Source: Planctomycetota bacterium
Lineage (GTDB): Bacteria > Planctomycetota > SZUA-567
DNA: 8,909 nt
Direction: 5' to 3'
Assembly (NCBI GenBank): GCA_020861125.1
Contig: JAJBSZ010000014.1
Location: forward strand, 1-8,909
Part shown: in pieces, positions 1-8,468 of the stretch
How positions within the stretch are numbered: position 1 is the first letter of the stretch
How the letters are laid out: each line of letters opens with the position of its first letter
Notes under the pieces: generated by a model
The model's database searches: none
Told to the model about the DNA's origin: nothing
Seen by the model: only the letters and a program-made list of their open reading frames with translations
Made by a program: the position numbers and the translations under genes

Positions 1-3000
1 GTCCGGCGGCAACTGGTGGACGACGTCACCGAGAAAAAACCCATCACCTCGGTCGGCGAGTGGCTCATCGATAATTATTACGTTATCGAAGAACAGATCA
101 GCCTGTGCGAGCGGCACCTGCCGAAAAAGTACCTGCTGGAACTCCCCACCCTCTCCACGCCGGGCAAGGCCGGCATTCCCCGGGTCTACGATTTGGCCGA
201 GCACATCATCGCCTACGGTGACGGCCGGGTCGATGTCCTTGACCTGACGGTTTTCATCGACGCCTACCAGGAGGTCAAGCCGCTGAAGCTGGGGGAATTG
301 TGGGCCATTCCCATCATGCTGCGCCTGGCCTTGATCGAAAATATCCGGCGCATGGCCGTCCTGGCCGGCCAATCGCGCGACGACCGGGTTCTCGCCCGGC
401 AGTGGGCCGACGAGCTGATCCGGGTGGAAAAGAAGGATCCGAAAAACCTCGTCCTCACCATCGCCGATATGGCCCGGGCCAATCCCGTTCTCAGCGGCCC
501 GTTTGTGGCGGAATTCAAGCGCAAGCTCCAGGGCCGGGGCGTCGGCATGCGCCTGCCGCTGCAGTGGGTGGAACAGAATCTCAACGAACAGGATCGTTCC
601 ATCGAGCAGACGGTCAACGAGGAAAACCACATCCAGGCGGTGCTGGAAATCTCGATGCGCAACTGCATCAACAGCCTGCGCAACCTCAACATCACCGACT
701 GGAACGAATTCGTCGAATCCATGAGTCTGGTGGAACGGACGCTGCGGGAAGACCCGGCCGCGGTCTACTCCCGCATGGATTTCGCCACCCGTGACGACTA
801 CCGCCGGGTGGTCGAGGATATCGCCAAAAAAAGTAACCAGGACGAGGTGGATATCGCCCGCCGCACCCTCGAACTGGCCCGGGCAGGCGCGGCCGACAAC
901 CCGCAGGCGCCGGAGGCGCACGTGGGGTACTACCTCGTCGGCGAAGGCGAGCGGACGCTTCTCAAGGCGGTGGGGTTCCGCGGCGGGCTGGGTGACTGGT
1001 TCCGCCATGTTTCCACCCGCGCCCGGCTCCTCACCTACCTCGGATCCATTATCGCCCTGACGGTATTCTTTACCGCCGTCACCACCGCCATCGCCCATGC
1101 CGGCGGCGTTCGAGGCGGCATGCTCCTGGTATTGGTGCTGTTATTGGCGGTATCGACCCTGCATCTGGCGGTGGGTCTGGTGAATTTTCTGGCCACCCAA
1201 CTGGTGGCGCCGCATCCGCTGCCGCGGATGGATTACGCCAAGGGAATTCCGCCGGAACTCCGCACCCTGGTGGTGGTGCCGGTGATCGTCGGCAACGCCA
1301 AGACGGTGAACCGGCTCCTCCGAAACCTGGAGATCCAGTATCTCAACAACCGCGGGGACAACATCCATTTCGGCCTGATCACCGATTTTCCCGATGCGCC
1401 ACAGGAAGTCATGCCGGATGACGCCGAACTTCTGGAGCTTCTGGTCGCCGGCATCGACCGGTTGAACGCCCGCCATCCCGAGGATGGCGGCGACAATTTC
1501 TTCCTGTTCCACCGGCCCCGCCGATGGAATCCGGTGGAGCGGATCTGGATGGGGTGGGAACGGAAGCGGGGGAAATTGGAGGATCTAAACCGCTGTTTGG
1601 TCGGTAAGGACGATACCGCCTTTTCCCGCATCGTGGGCAACCGAGAAGTCCTCGCCACGGTGAAATACGCCATCACCCTGGATGCGGATACCCAGATGTC
1701 CCGGGATTCCGCCTGGCAAATGGTTGGCGCCATGGACCACCCATTGGTGCGACCGCACTACAATGCCACCCTCGGCCGGGTGACCCGCGGCCATGGCATC
1801 CTGCAGCCCCGGGTGGAAGCGGCGCTGGCCGGTGCCAACCGATCCCACTACGCCCGGATGTGCTCGAGCGAAATCGGCGTGGATCCCTATACCCGGGCGA
1901 GCTCGGACGTCTACCAGGACCTCTTCGACGAAGGCTCCTTCATCGGCAAAGGCATCTACGACGTCGCCGTGTTCGACACGGCGCTGGGCGGGCGCTTTCC
2001 AGACAATAAAATTCTCAGCCACGACCTCCTGGAAGGCTGCGTCGTGCGATCCGGCCTGATCAGCGACGTCAAGGTGTACGAGGACCCGCCGGCGACCTAT
2101 CTCGGGGACATTCTCCGCCGTCACCGCTGGGTCCGGGGCGACTGGCAGATCGCCAGCTATCTGGTGGCAGCCGAGACCCGGCGCGGTTTCCGGCAGAAAA
2201 CGCATCCGCTGAACCTGCTGTCCCAATGGAAGGTATTCGACAACCTGCGCCGCAGTCTGACGCCCATCGCCCTAATCCTCCTGCTGGTGGTCGGGCTGGC
2301 GGTGATGCGGAATTCCGGCCTGTATCTCCTGGTGGTCGGCTGCGTGTTCCTGCTGCCCGTGCTGATCGGGACGGTCTACGGCTTCATGCGGAAGTCACCG
2401 GACAAGACCTTCGGTCAGCACCTCCGCACCCTGCTTCGCTCAACCCGCCGGGAGGCGGTGGATGTCTTCTTCAAGTTTTCCTGCCTGCCGTACGAGGCCT
2501 ACGTCAACGCCGACGCCATCGTCCGCAGCCTGTGGCGGCAATGCGTTTCCCGCCGGTTGCTCCTGCAGTGGAATCCCTTCGACAACTCCCCCACCGCCGA
2601 CCTTACCGAAGTGCTGCCGGTGCTGCGTCGCATGTGGATCGGACCGGCGGCGGCGGTGACGATGACGGTGGTCATGGCCTGGAAAAATCCGTCGATGCTG
2701 CTCTATACCGCGCCGCTGTTTCTCCTCTGGCTGCTGTCACCGTTCTTTACCGCCTGGCTCAGCCGGCCGGTGCCCACCCGCCACGAGACACTCGGCCCGG
2801 ACAACGTGGCGTTCCTGCGCCAAACGGCCCGCCGTATCTGGTCCTTTTTCGAGGATTTCGTTACCGAGGCGGAAAACTGGCTGCCGCCGGATAATTATCA
2901 GGAATTCCCCCGGCCGAAAATTGCCCACCGCACGTCGCCAACCAACATGGGCATGGCGCTCCTTTCCAGCCTGTCCGCCTATGATTTCGGGTTTCTCGCG

Positions 3001-6000
3001 GCCGGCAGCCTGCTCCGGCGACTGGAACGTTCCCTCGCCAGCATGGAACGCCTGGAGCGGTATCGGGGTCACTTCTTCAATTGGTACGACACCCAGACCC
3101 TCCGGGTCCTGCGGCCGGCCTACGTCTCCACCGTCGACAGCGGCAACCTGGCGGCCCACCTCATGGTGATCGCCTCGGGCATCCGGGGTTTGGCGGTGGC
3201 GAAAATCGTGGACCGGCGGATGCTGACGGGCTTGCTGGACACGGTGGAGCTTGCGCTCGAGGAGGAGCAGGGCCAAGCCGGAGGCGCCGGTGGCGGCGCC
3301 CGTGCCCTCCGGGATCTCACCCGGGAATGCCTGGACCGGCAACTGGAAAATCTCGTGGATTACCGGGCGGTGCTGGCGGAACTGGAGGCGGCAGTCCCGA
3401 GGGCGGATGGGTCTGGCGTTGCCAACCCGGCTGGTGACAACCGCTGGCTGGCCGCCTTCCAGCGCCAATGCCTGGACGCCTTGGCCGAGCTGGACGACCT
3501 GGCGCCCTGGGTCCGGGAGTTGGCCGGACACCCCGACTGGCAGGTGGCGGCGGCAACGTCCGTGCCCACCCTGATCGAGTTGGCGGAAATGCGGCAGCGG
3601 CGCGAGGAGGAATGGCCGACCCTCCCGGAGGGGTTGCAGAAGCTGTTGGAACTCGGGGGCGAGCGGGCCGGCACTCGCCTGCAGGTCATGCAGCGGGTGA
3701 TGCTGCAGTGTGAAGCGATGGCCGACATCGACTTCGCGTTTCTCTACGACGAGTCGAAACGGATGCTCTCCATCGGCTACAACACCGATGAGCACCGGCT
3801 GGACACGAGCTTTTACGATCTCCTCGCGTCGGAATCGCGCCTTGCCACCTACATCGGCATCGCCCAAAATAAATTGCCGCAGGACAGTTGGTGGGCCTTG
3901 GGCCGCATGCTCACCCTCGCCGGCCGCCATCCCCTCCTCATGTCCTGGAGCGGGTCGATGTTCGAATACCTGATGCCGAACCTGGTGATGCCGACCTATC
4001 CGGACACCCTCCTGGACGAGACCTGCCGGGCCTGCGTTTCGGTCCAGATGGAATACGGGGACTTCAAGGGTGTGCCGTGGGGCATTTCCGAATCGGGATA
4101 CAATCTTTTCGATGCGGACCAAAACTACCAGTACCGCGCCTTCGGCGTGCCGGATCTCGGCCTTAAGCACGGCTTGTCCGAAGACCTGGTCATCGCCCCC
4201 TACGCCTCGGTCATGGCCGCCATGGTGTTTCCGGAACGGGCCTGTCTCAACCTGATCCGTATGACCGAGGACGGCTTCCTCGGGTCCTACGGCTTTTACG
4301 AGGCGGTGGACTACACGCCCTCCCGGGTTCCCCGGGGCGCCCATAATGCCATCGTCCGGTCCTACATGGCCCACCACCAGGGCATGAGCCTGGTGGCCCT
4401 CGGCCAGGCGCTGTTGGGCAACCCCATGCACCGCCGCTTCGAAGCCGATACCGTCCTCCATTCCGCCAACCTGCTGCTCCAGGAAATGGTGCCGGCGGAA
4501 CGGGCCCTGTATTTCCATTCCACCTACAGTCCCGAGGTGCGGGACGATGTCACCAGCGAAGACCGGCCGGTGCGGGTCTATACCAACCCTAAATCCCCCC
4601 ATCCCGAGGTGCTCCTGCTGTCCAACGGCAACTACCACCTCATGGTGACTAATGCGGGCGGCGGCAGCAGCCGCTGGCGGGATATCGCCGTCACCCGCTG
4701 GCGGGAGGATCCGACCCTGGACGAATGGGGCCTGTTTTGCTACGTACGGGACCGAGACGGCGGCGAGCCGTGGTCGACGACCTACCAGCCGACCCACCAG
4801 CCGGCCCGGCATTTCGAAGCCATCTTTTCGGAAGGGAAGGCGGAATTCAATCGGCGGGATCGGGATTTCGACACCCATACCGAGATCGTGGTGTCACCGG
4901 AGGACGACGTCGAGGTGCGGCGCATCCGCATCACCAACCGCACCGGCAAAACCAAGGTGCTGGACCTGACGTCCTATGCCGAAGTGGCCTTGGCACCGGC
5001 GGCGGCCGACGACAGCCACCAGGCGTTCAGCAAACTGTTTGTGGAAACGGAAATCGTCCGGGAGCGCCAGGCCATCATCTGCTCCCGCCGACCGAGCGAT
5101 CCGGCCCAGAAGCCGCCCTTGATGTTCCATATGCTGGCGGTTCGTGGCAGCGAAGGCGGTGAAGTAACCTATGAGACCGATCGGCTGGCCTTCCTCGGCC
5201 GCGGAAACACCGCCGCCCGGCCCAGAGCTGTAACCGACGGTACCGGCCTCGGTGACAGCGAGGGCGCGGTCCTGGATCCGGTGGTGGCTATCAACACGCC
5301 GGTAACCCTGGAAAGCGGCGGGTCGGTGGTGGTGGATATCATCACCGGCGTCGCCGAGGAGCGATCCGGGATCCTGTCCCTCCTGGAAAAATACCAGGAC
5401 CAGCGCATGGCCGACAAGGCGTTCGATATGGCCTGGTCCCATGCCCAGCTCCTTCTGCGGCAGATGGGGATCAGCGAAACCGAGGCGCAGCGCTTTTCAC
5501 AACTGGCCGCTTCCGTCATCTATGCCAATCCGGCCACCCGGGCGGAGGCCGGTGTGTTGATGCGGAACCGCAAGGGCCAGTCGGGATTGTGGGGCTATGC
5601 CATCTCCGGCGATCTGCCCATTGTGCTCCTGCAGATCGAGGACCCGTCGCACCTGCACCTCGTCAACGAAATGATCCAGGCCCATACCTACTGGCGGCAG
5701 AAGGGGCTGCGGGTGGACCTGGTTATCTGGAACGAGGACAAGACCGGCTACCGGCAGAACCTGCACGATCAGATCATGAGTCTGGCGGGCGCCGCACTGG
5801 AAGACGTCAACATGGAAAAGCCGGGCGGCATATTCCTGCGATCGGGCGAACGCATCGCGGAGGAGGATCGGGTGCTCATCCAGACGGTGGCGCGCGTCGT
5901 CCTCTCCGACAGCGGCGGCATGCTGGACGAACAGCTCCGCCGCCTGGCCAAGAGCCAGATCGCCGCCTCCTCCACCATGGTCCAGTACCGCCGGCCGGAG

Positions 6001-8427
6001 CCGCAGCCGATCCCGTCGGACCCTGTGCCGGTGGAAGCGCTCACCATGGCCAACGGCTACGGCGGCTTTACCGCCGACGGCCGGGAGTACGTCATCGTGA
6101 CGGGCGCGGACACCGCCACGCCCCTGCCGTGGGTAAATGTCATGGCCAATGCCGAATTCGGCACGGTGGTGTCTGAGAGCGGTTCCGCCTATACCTGGAG
6201 CGAAAACGCCCACGAGTTCCGGCTGACCCCCTGGGAAAATGATCCCGTCTCCGACGGCGGCGGCGAAGCCGTGTACCTCCGGGACGAAGCGGGCGGGGAC
6301 TACTGGTCGCCGGCGCCGTTCCCGTGCCGTCTCGGCCGGGAATATGTCACCCGACACGGATCCGGCTATACCTCGATTGATCATGACTACCACGGTATCT
6401 TCTCCCGCCTGACCGTCCACGTGGACCGGGATACCTGTGTGAAATACGTTACGCTTAAAGTGCGCAACCACAGCGGCCAGCGCCGCAGCCTTTCCGCCAC
6501 CTATTATGTCGAATGGGTTCTGGGCGATTTGCCGCAGAAGACCGCCATGTATGTGGTCACCTCGGTGGACGCCAAGAGCGGCGCCCTGTTGGCGGTGAAC
6601 GAGTACAACGACGACTTCCGCGGCCGCATCGCGTTTCTCGACACGGACGACCCCGGCCGCAGCGTTACCGGCGACCGCCGGGAATTCATAGGCCGGAACG
6701 GTTCCCTCGCCCGGCCCCAGGGCCTGCAGCGGGTGAATCTGTCGGGCCGGGTGGGTGCCGGCATGGATCCGTGCGGCGCCATGCAGGTACGGTTTTCCCT
6801 CGGCCCCGACGAGGAGCGGGAGATCGCCTTCCGTCTGGGCGTGGCGCAGAGTATCGACGAAGCGCGGAAGATGATCCGGGAAAGCCGGGGCCTGGAGGCG
6901 GCCCGGACGTCTTTGGCGACGGTGAAACAATTCTGGCAGGACACGCTGGACGTCGTGCAGGTGGAGACGCCGGACCAGGCGTTCAATTTCATGGCCAACG
7001 GCTGGCTCCTCTACCAGACCCTGTCCTGCCGCTTTTGGGGCCGGAGCGCCACCTACCAGTCCGGTGGCGCCATCGGCTACCGCGACCAGTTGCAGGATTC
7101 CCTGGCCCTGCTCAATGCGCGGCCGTATCTGGTTCGGGCCCACCTGCTGGAGTGTGCCGCCCACCAATTCGTGGAAGGCGACGTCATGCACTGGTGGCAT
7201 CCGCCCACCGGCCGCGGTGTGCGGACCCTGTGCTCGGACGATTACCTCTGGCTGCCCTTTGTCTGTGAGCGCTACATCACGGTCACCGGCGATCGTGAGA
7301 TTCTCAATGAAAAGGTGCGCTTCATCCAGGGCCGACCGGTGCCGGAGGGGGAGGAATCCTACTACGATCTGCCCCAGCGATCCGAGGAAAAAGCCACCCT
7401 CTACGAACACTGCAAGCGGGCCATCGTCCACGGCCTCCGTTTCGGCGAGCACGGGTTGCCCCTCATGGGATCCGGCGATTGGAATGACGGCATGGATCGG
7501 GTGGGGCGTGAGGGCAGGGGCGAGAGCGTCTGGCTCGGGTTTTTCCTGCATGTGGTGCTGGAGCGGTTCCAGCGGCTGGCCCGTCTGCGGGACGACGATG
7601 ATTTCGCGGATCGCTGCCGCGAGGAGGCGGAGCGCCTGGCCGCCGCTATCGAGGCCAATGCCTGGGATGGCGAATGGTATCGCCGCGCGTATTTCGACGA
7701 CGGAACGCCTCTCGGCTCGGCGGAGAACCCGGAATGCCGGATCGACTCCATCGCCCAGAGCTGGGCGGTCCTCTCGGGCGTGGGCAGTCCGAAACGGCTG
7801 CAGCAGGCCATGCAGGCGCTGGAGGAAACCTTGATCGATCCCGAGAGCAAAATCATCAAACTGTTTACGCCCCCATTTGACGATTCCCCCATGAACCCCG
7901 GGTATATCAAAGGCTATGTTCCCGGCGTGCGGGAAAACGGCGGGCAATACACCCACGCGGCGGTGTGGGCGGCGATGGCCTTCGCCCACCGGGGCGATCA
8001 GGAAAAAACCTGGCGCCTGCAGGAGCTCCTCAACCCCGTCAACCACGCGCGGGACAAAGCCTGGGCCGATCGCTACAAGCTTGAGCCCTATGTGGTCGCG
8101 GCGGACATCTATTCCAACCGCCAGCACCCCGGTCGCGGTGGCTGGTCGTGGTATACGGGTTCGAGCTCGTGGCTGTACCGGTTCATGATCGAATCGGTCC
8201 TCGGTTTCTCCGTCGAAGCCGGTAAGATTCGCTTACGGCCGCATATTCCGGCCGCCTGGCCGGGCTTCCGGTTGCGCTACCGGCACGGCGACGCCCACAT
8301 CGAGATTGTCGTAAACAATGCGCGGGTAGCCGACGGGGCCGTGACAGTTAATGACGTGAACAAAGAAGAAACCATACTAGAAATAAACGACGAAACAAAA
8401 GAACAGCGCATAGAAGTGACGCTCTGA
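1..8427 (+). CDS. ndvB: Cyclic beta-1,2-glucan synthase (GT84-GH189-GH94), 5' partial
   Basis: This inner-membrane enzyme polymerises UDP-glucose into beta-1,2-glucan, cyclises it and trims chain length; the product goes to the periplasm. The frame is open to base 1, and the GTG at 16 lies inside conserved sequence (GEWLIDNYYVIEEQI follows), so I treat the start as outside the window; homologues carry several dozen more residues. Counting from base 16 (2803 residues): an N-terminal helical domain is at 1-330. Membrane segments lie near 338-362, 368-395, 748-764, 767-791, 871-888 and 892-915. The GT84 catalytic region between the second and third has DAD at 556-558 and RRHRW (Q/RxxRW type) at 701-705. 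A glycoamylase-like cyclisation domain is at about 1240-1480, with WGISES (Glu1359), GFYEAVDY (Glu1429) and MAHHQGMS. GH94-type beta-sandwiches are at about 1500-1790 and 2000-2290. The GH94 phosphorylase domain is at about 2310-2740, with GYRDQLQDS (2354-2362), GSGDWNDGM (2485-2493), QSWAVLSG and GGWSWYTGSSSW. All expected catalytic motifs are present and no frameshift is seen. The cognate exporter (ndvA/chvA) is not in the window. The last 28 codons are unusually AT-rich. Confidence 0.96.
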   Translation, partial: VRRQLVDDVTEKKPITSVGEWLIDNYYVIEEQISLCERHLPKKYLLELPTLSTPGKAGIPRVYDLAEHIIAYGDGRVDVLDLTVFIDAYQEVKPLKLGELWAIPIMLRLALIENIRRMAVLAGQSRDDRVLARQWADELIRVEKKDPKNLVLTIADMARANPVLSGPFVAEFKRKLQGRGVGMRLPLQWVEQNLNEQDRSIEQTVNEENHIQAVLEISMRNCINSLRNLNITDWNEFVESMSLVERTLREDPAAVYSRMDFATRDDYRRVVEDIAKKSNQDEVDIARRTLELARAGAADNPQAPEAHVGYYLVGEGERTLLKAVGFRGGLGDWFRHVSTRARLLTYLGSIIALTVFFTAVTTAIAHAGGVRGGMLLVLVLLLAVSTLHLAVGLVNFLATQLVAPHPLPRMDYAKGIPPELRTLVVVPVIVGNAKTVNRLLRNLEIQYLNNRGDNIHFGLITDFPDAPQEVMPDDAELLELLVAGIDRLNARHPEDGGDNFFLFHRPRRWNPVERIWMGWERKRGKLEDLNRCLVGKDDTAFSRIVGNREVLATVKYAITLDADTQMSRDSAWQMVGAMDHPLVRPHYNATLGRVTRGHGILQPRVEAALAGANRSHYARMCSSEIGVDPYTRASSDVYQDLFDEGSFIGKGIYDVAVFDTALGGRFPDNKILSHDLLEGCVVRSGLISDVKVYEDPPATYLGDILRRHRWVRGDWQIASYLVAAETRRGFRQKTHPLNLLSQWKVFDNLRRSLTPIALILLLVVGLAVMRNSGLYLLVVGCVFLLPVLIGTVYGFMRKSPDKTFGQHLRTLLRSTRREAVDVFFKFSCLPYEAYVNADAIVRSLWRQCVSRRLLLQWNPFDNSPTADLTEVLPVLRRMWIGPAAAVTMTVVMAWKNPSMLLYTAPLFLLWLLSPFFTAWLSRPVPTRHETLGPDNVAFLRQTARRIWSFFEDFVTEAENWLPPDNYQEFPRPKIAHRTSPTNMGMALLSSLSAYDFGFLAAGSLLRRLERSLASMERLERYRGHFFNWYDTQTLRVLRPAYVSTVDSGNLAAHLMVIASGIRGLAVAKIVDRRMLTGLLDTVELALEEEQGQAGGAGGGARALRDLTRECLDRQLENLVDYRAVLAELEAAVPRADGSGVANPAGDNRWLAAFQRQCLDALAELDDLAPWVRELAGHPDWQVAAATSVPTLIELAEMRQRREEEWPTLPEGLQKLLELGGERAGTRLQVMQRVMLQCEAMADIDFAFLYDESKRMLSIGYNTDEHRLDTSFYDLLASESRLATYIGIAQNKLPQDSWWALGRMLTLAGRHPLLMSWSGSMFEYLMPNLVMPTYPDTLLDETCRACVSVQMEYGDFKGVPWGISESGYNLFDADQNYQYRAFGVPDLGLKHGLSEDLVIAPYASVMAAMVFPERACLNLIRMTEDGFLGSYGFYEAVDYTPSRVPRGAHNAIVRSYMAHHQGMSLVALGQALLGNPMHRRFEADTVLHSANLLLQEMVPAERALYFHSTYSPEVRDDVTSEDRPVRVYTNPKSPHPEVLLLSNGNYHLMVTNAGGGSSRWRDIAVTRWREDPTLDEWGLFCYVRDRDGGEPWSTTYQPTHQPARHFEAIFSEGKAEFNRRDRDFDTHTEIVVSPEDDVEVRRIRITNRTGKTKVLDLTSYAEVALAPAAADDSHQAFSKLFVETEIVRERQAIICSRRPSDPAQKPPLMFHMLAVRGSEGGEVTYETDRLAFLGRGNTAARPRAVTDGTGLGDSEGAVLDPVVAINTPVTLESGGSVVVDIITGVAEERSGILSLLEKYQDQRMADKAFDMAWSHAQLLLRQMGISETEAQRFSQLAASVIYANPATRAEAGVLMRNRKGQSGLWGYAISGDLPIVLLQIEDPSHLHLVNEMIQAHTYWRQKGLRVDLVIWNEDKTGYRQNLHDQIMSLAGAALEDVNMEKPGGIFLRSGERIAEEDRVLIQTVARVVLSDSGGMLDEQLRRLAKSQIAASSTMVQYRRPEPQPIPSDPVPVEALTMANGYGGFTADGREYVIVTGADTATPLPWVNVMANAEFGTVVSESGSAYTWSENAHEFRLTPWENDPVSDGGGEAVYLRDEAGGDYWSPAPFPCRLGREYVTRHGSGYTSIDHDYHGIFSRLTVHVDRDTCVKYVTLKVRNHSGQRRSLSATYYVEWVLGDLPQKTAMYVVTSVDAKSGALLAVNEYNDDFRGRIAFLDTDDPGRSVTGDRREFIGRNGSLARPQGLQRVNLSGRVGAGMDPCGAMQVRFSLGPDEEREIAFRLGVAQSIDEARKMIRESRGLEAARTSLATVKQFWQDTLDVVQVETPDQAFNFMANGWLLYQTLSCRFWGRSATYQSGGAIGYRDQLQDSLALLNARPYLVRAHLLECAAHQFVEGDVMHWWHPPTGRGVRTLCSDDYLWLPFVCERYITVTGDREILNEKVRFIQGRPVPEGEESYYDLPQRSEEKATLYEHCKRAIVHGLRFGEHGLPLMGSGDWNDGMDRVGREGRGESVWLGFFLHVVLERFQRLARLRDDDDFADRCREEAERLAAAIEANAWDGEWYRRAYFDDGTPLGSAENPECRIDSIAQSWAVLSGVGSPKRLQQAMQALEETLIDPESKIIKLFTPPFDDSPMNPGYIKGYVPGVRENGGQYTHAAVWAAMAFAHRGDQEKTWRLQELLNPVNHARDKAWADRYKLEPYVVAADIYSNRQHPGRGGWSWYTGSSSWLYRFMIESVLGFSVEAGKIRLRPHIPAAWPGFRLRYRHGDAHIEIVVNNARVADGAVTVNDVNKEETILEINDETKEQRIEVTL
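8341..8384 (+). promoter_or_regulatory. Possible promoter inside the AT-rich 3' end of ndvB
   Basis: Bases 8341-8420 are 30/80 G+C, far below the rest of the gene. Within them CCATACTA (8372-8379) resembles the extended -10 element used by the stationary-phase sigma factor (CYATACT type). GTGACA at 8341-8346 resembles a -35 box, but the spacing of 26 bases is too long for an ordinary sigma-70 promoter. If used, transcription would begin near 8385 and serve the small gene at 8469. This is motif matching by eye in coding DNA, so it is only a candidate. Confidence 0.2.
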
Positions 8428-8433
8428 CGTCAC
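8416..8433 (+). repeat. Inverted repeat spanning the ndvB stop codon
   Basis: GTGACG (8416-8421) and CGTCAC (8428-8433) are perfect 6-base inverted arms around a 6-base loop containing the TGA stop codon. The right half overlaps an 8-base palindrome, TGACGTCA (8425-8432). There is no T-run after it, so it is not an intrinsic terminator. It could be an operator or an mRNA hairpin between the two genes, or chance. Confidence 0.35.
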
Positions 8434-8456
8434 CTCGCGGATGGCGGAGAAAAAAC

Positions 8457-8460
8457 GGGG
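8457..8460 (+). promoter_or_regulatory. Ribosome binding site for the small downstream gene
   Basis: GGGG at 8457-8460 lies eight bases before the ATG at 8469, an acceptable Shine-Dalgarno spacing. A better-matching GGAG at 8446-8449 is 19 bases away, which is too far. This favours the ATG at 8469 over the in-frame ATG at 8496, which has no convincing purine-rich site before it. Confidence 0.45.
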
Positions 8461-8468
8461 ATACATCG

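Noticed and set aside
16..18. GTG at 16 as the true start of ndvB
   Set aside because: The frame stays open to base 1, no ribosome binding site is visible, and the residues around it look like the interior of the conserved N-terminal domain. The gene is more likely cut by the window edge.
300..794. Overlapping plus-strand frames inside ndvB (also at 2226-2894, 6513-7268 and 7064-7834)
   Set aside because: Out-of-frame Arg/Pro/Gly/Ala-rich translations typical of GC-rich genes; the ndvB frame is unbroken and conserved through them.
2737..4878. 713-codon open frame on the minus strand
   Set aside because: Same codon-aligned antisense register as the one at 5497-8127 and the same explanation; the composition is that of a translated reverse complement, with no domain seen.
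5497..8127. 876-codon open frame on the minus strand
   Set aside because: It is codon-aligned with ndvB, so a stop would need sense codons TTA, CTA or TCA, which are rare in this GC-rich gene. The product is His/Val/Gly/Pro/Arg-rich with no recognisable domain, and the plus strand encodes a clear conserved enzyme.
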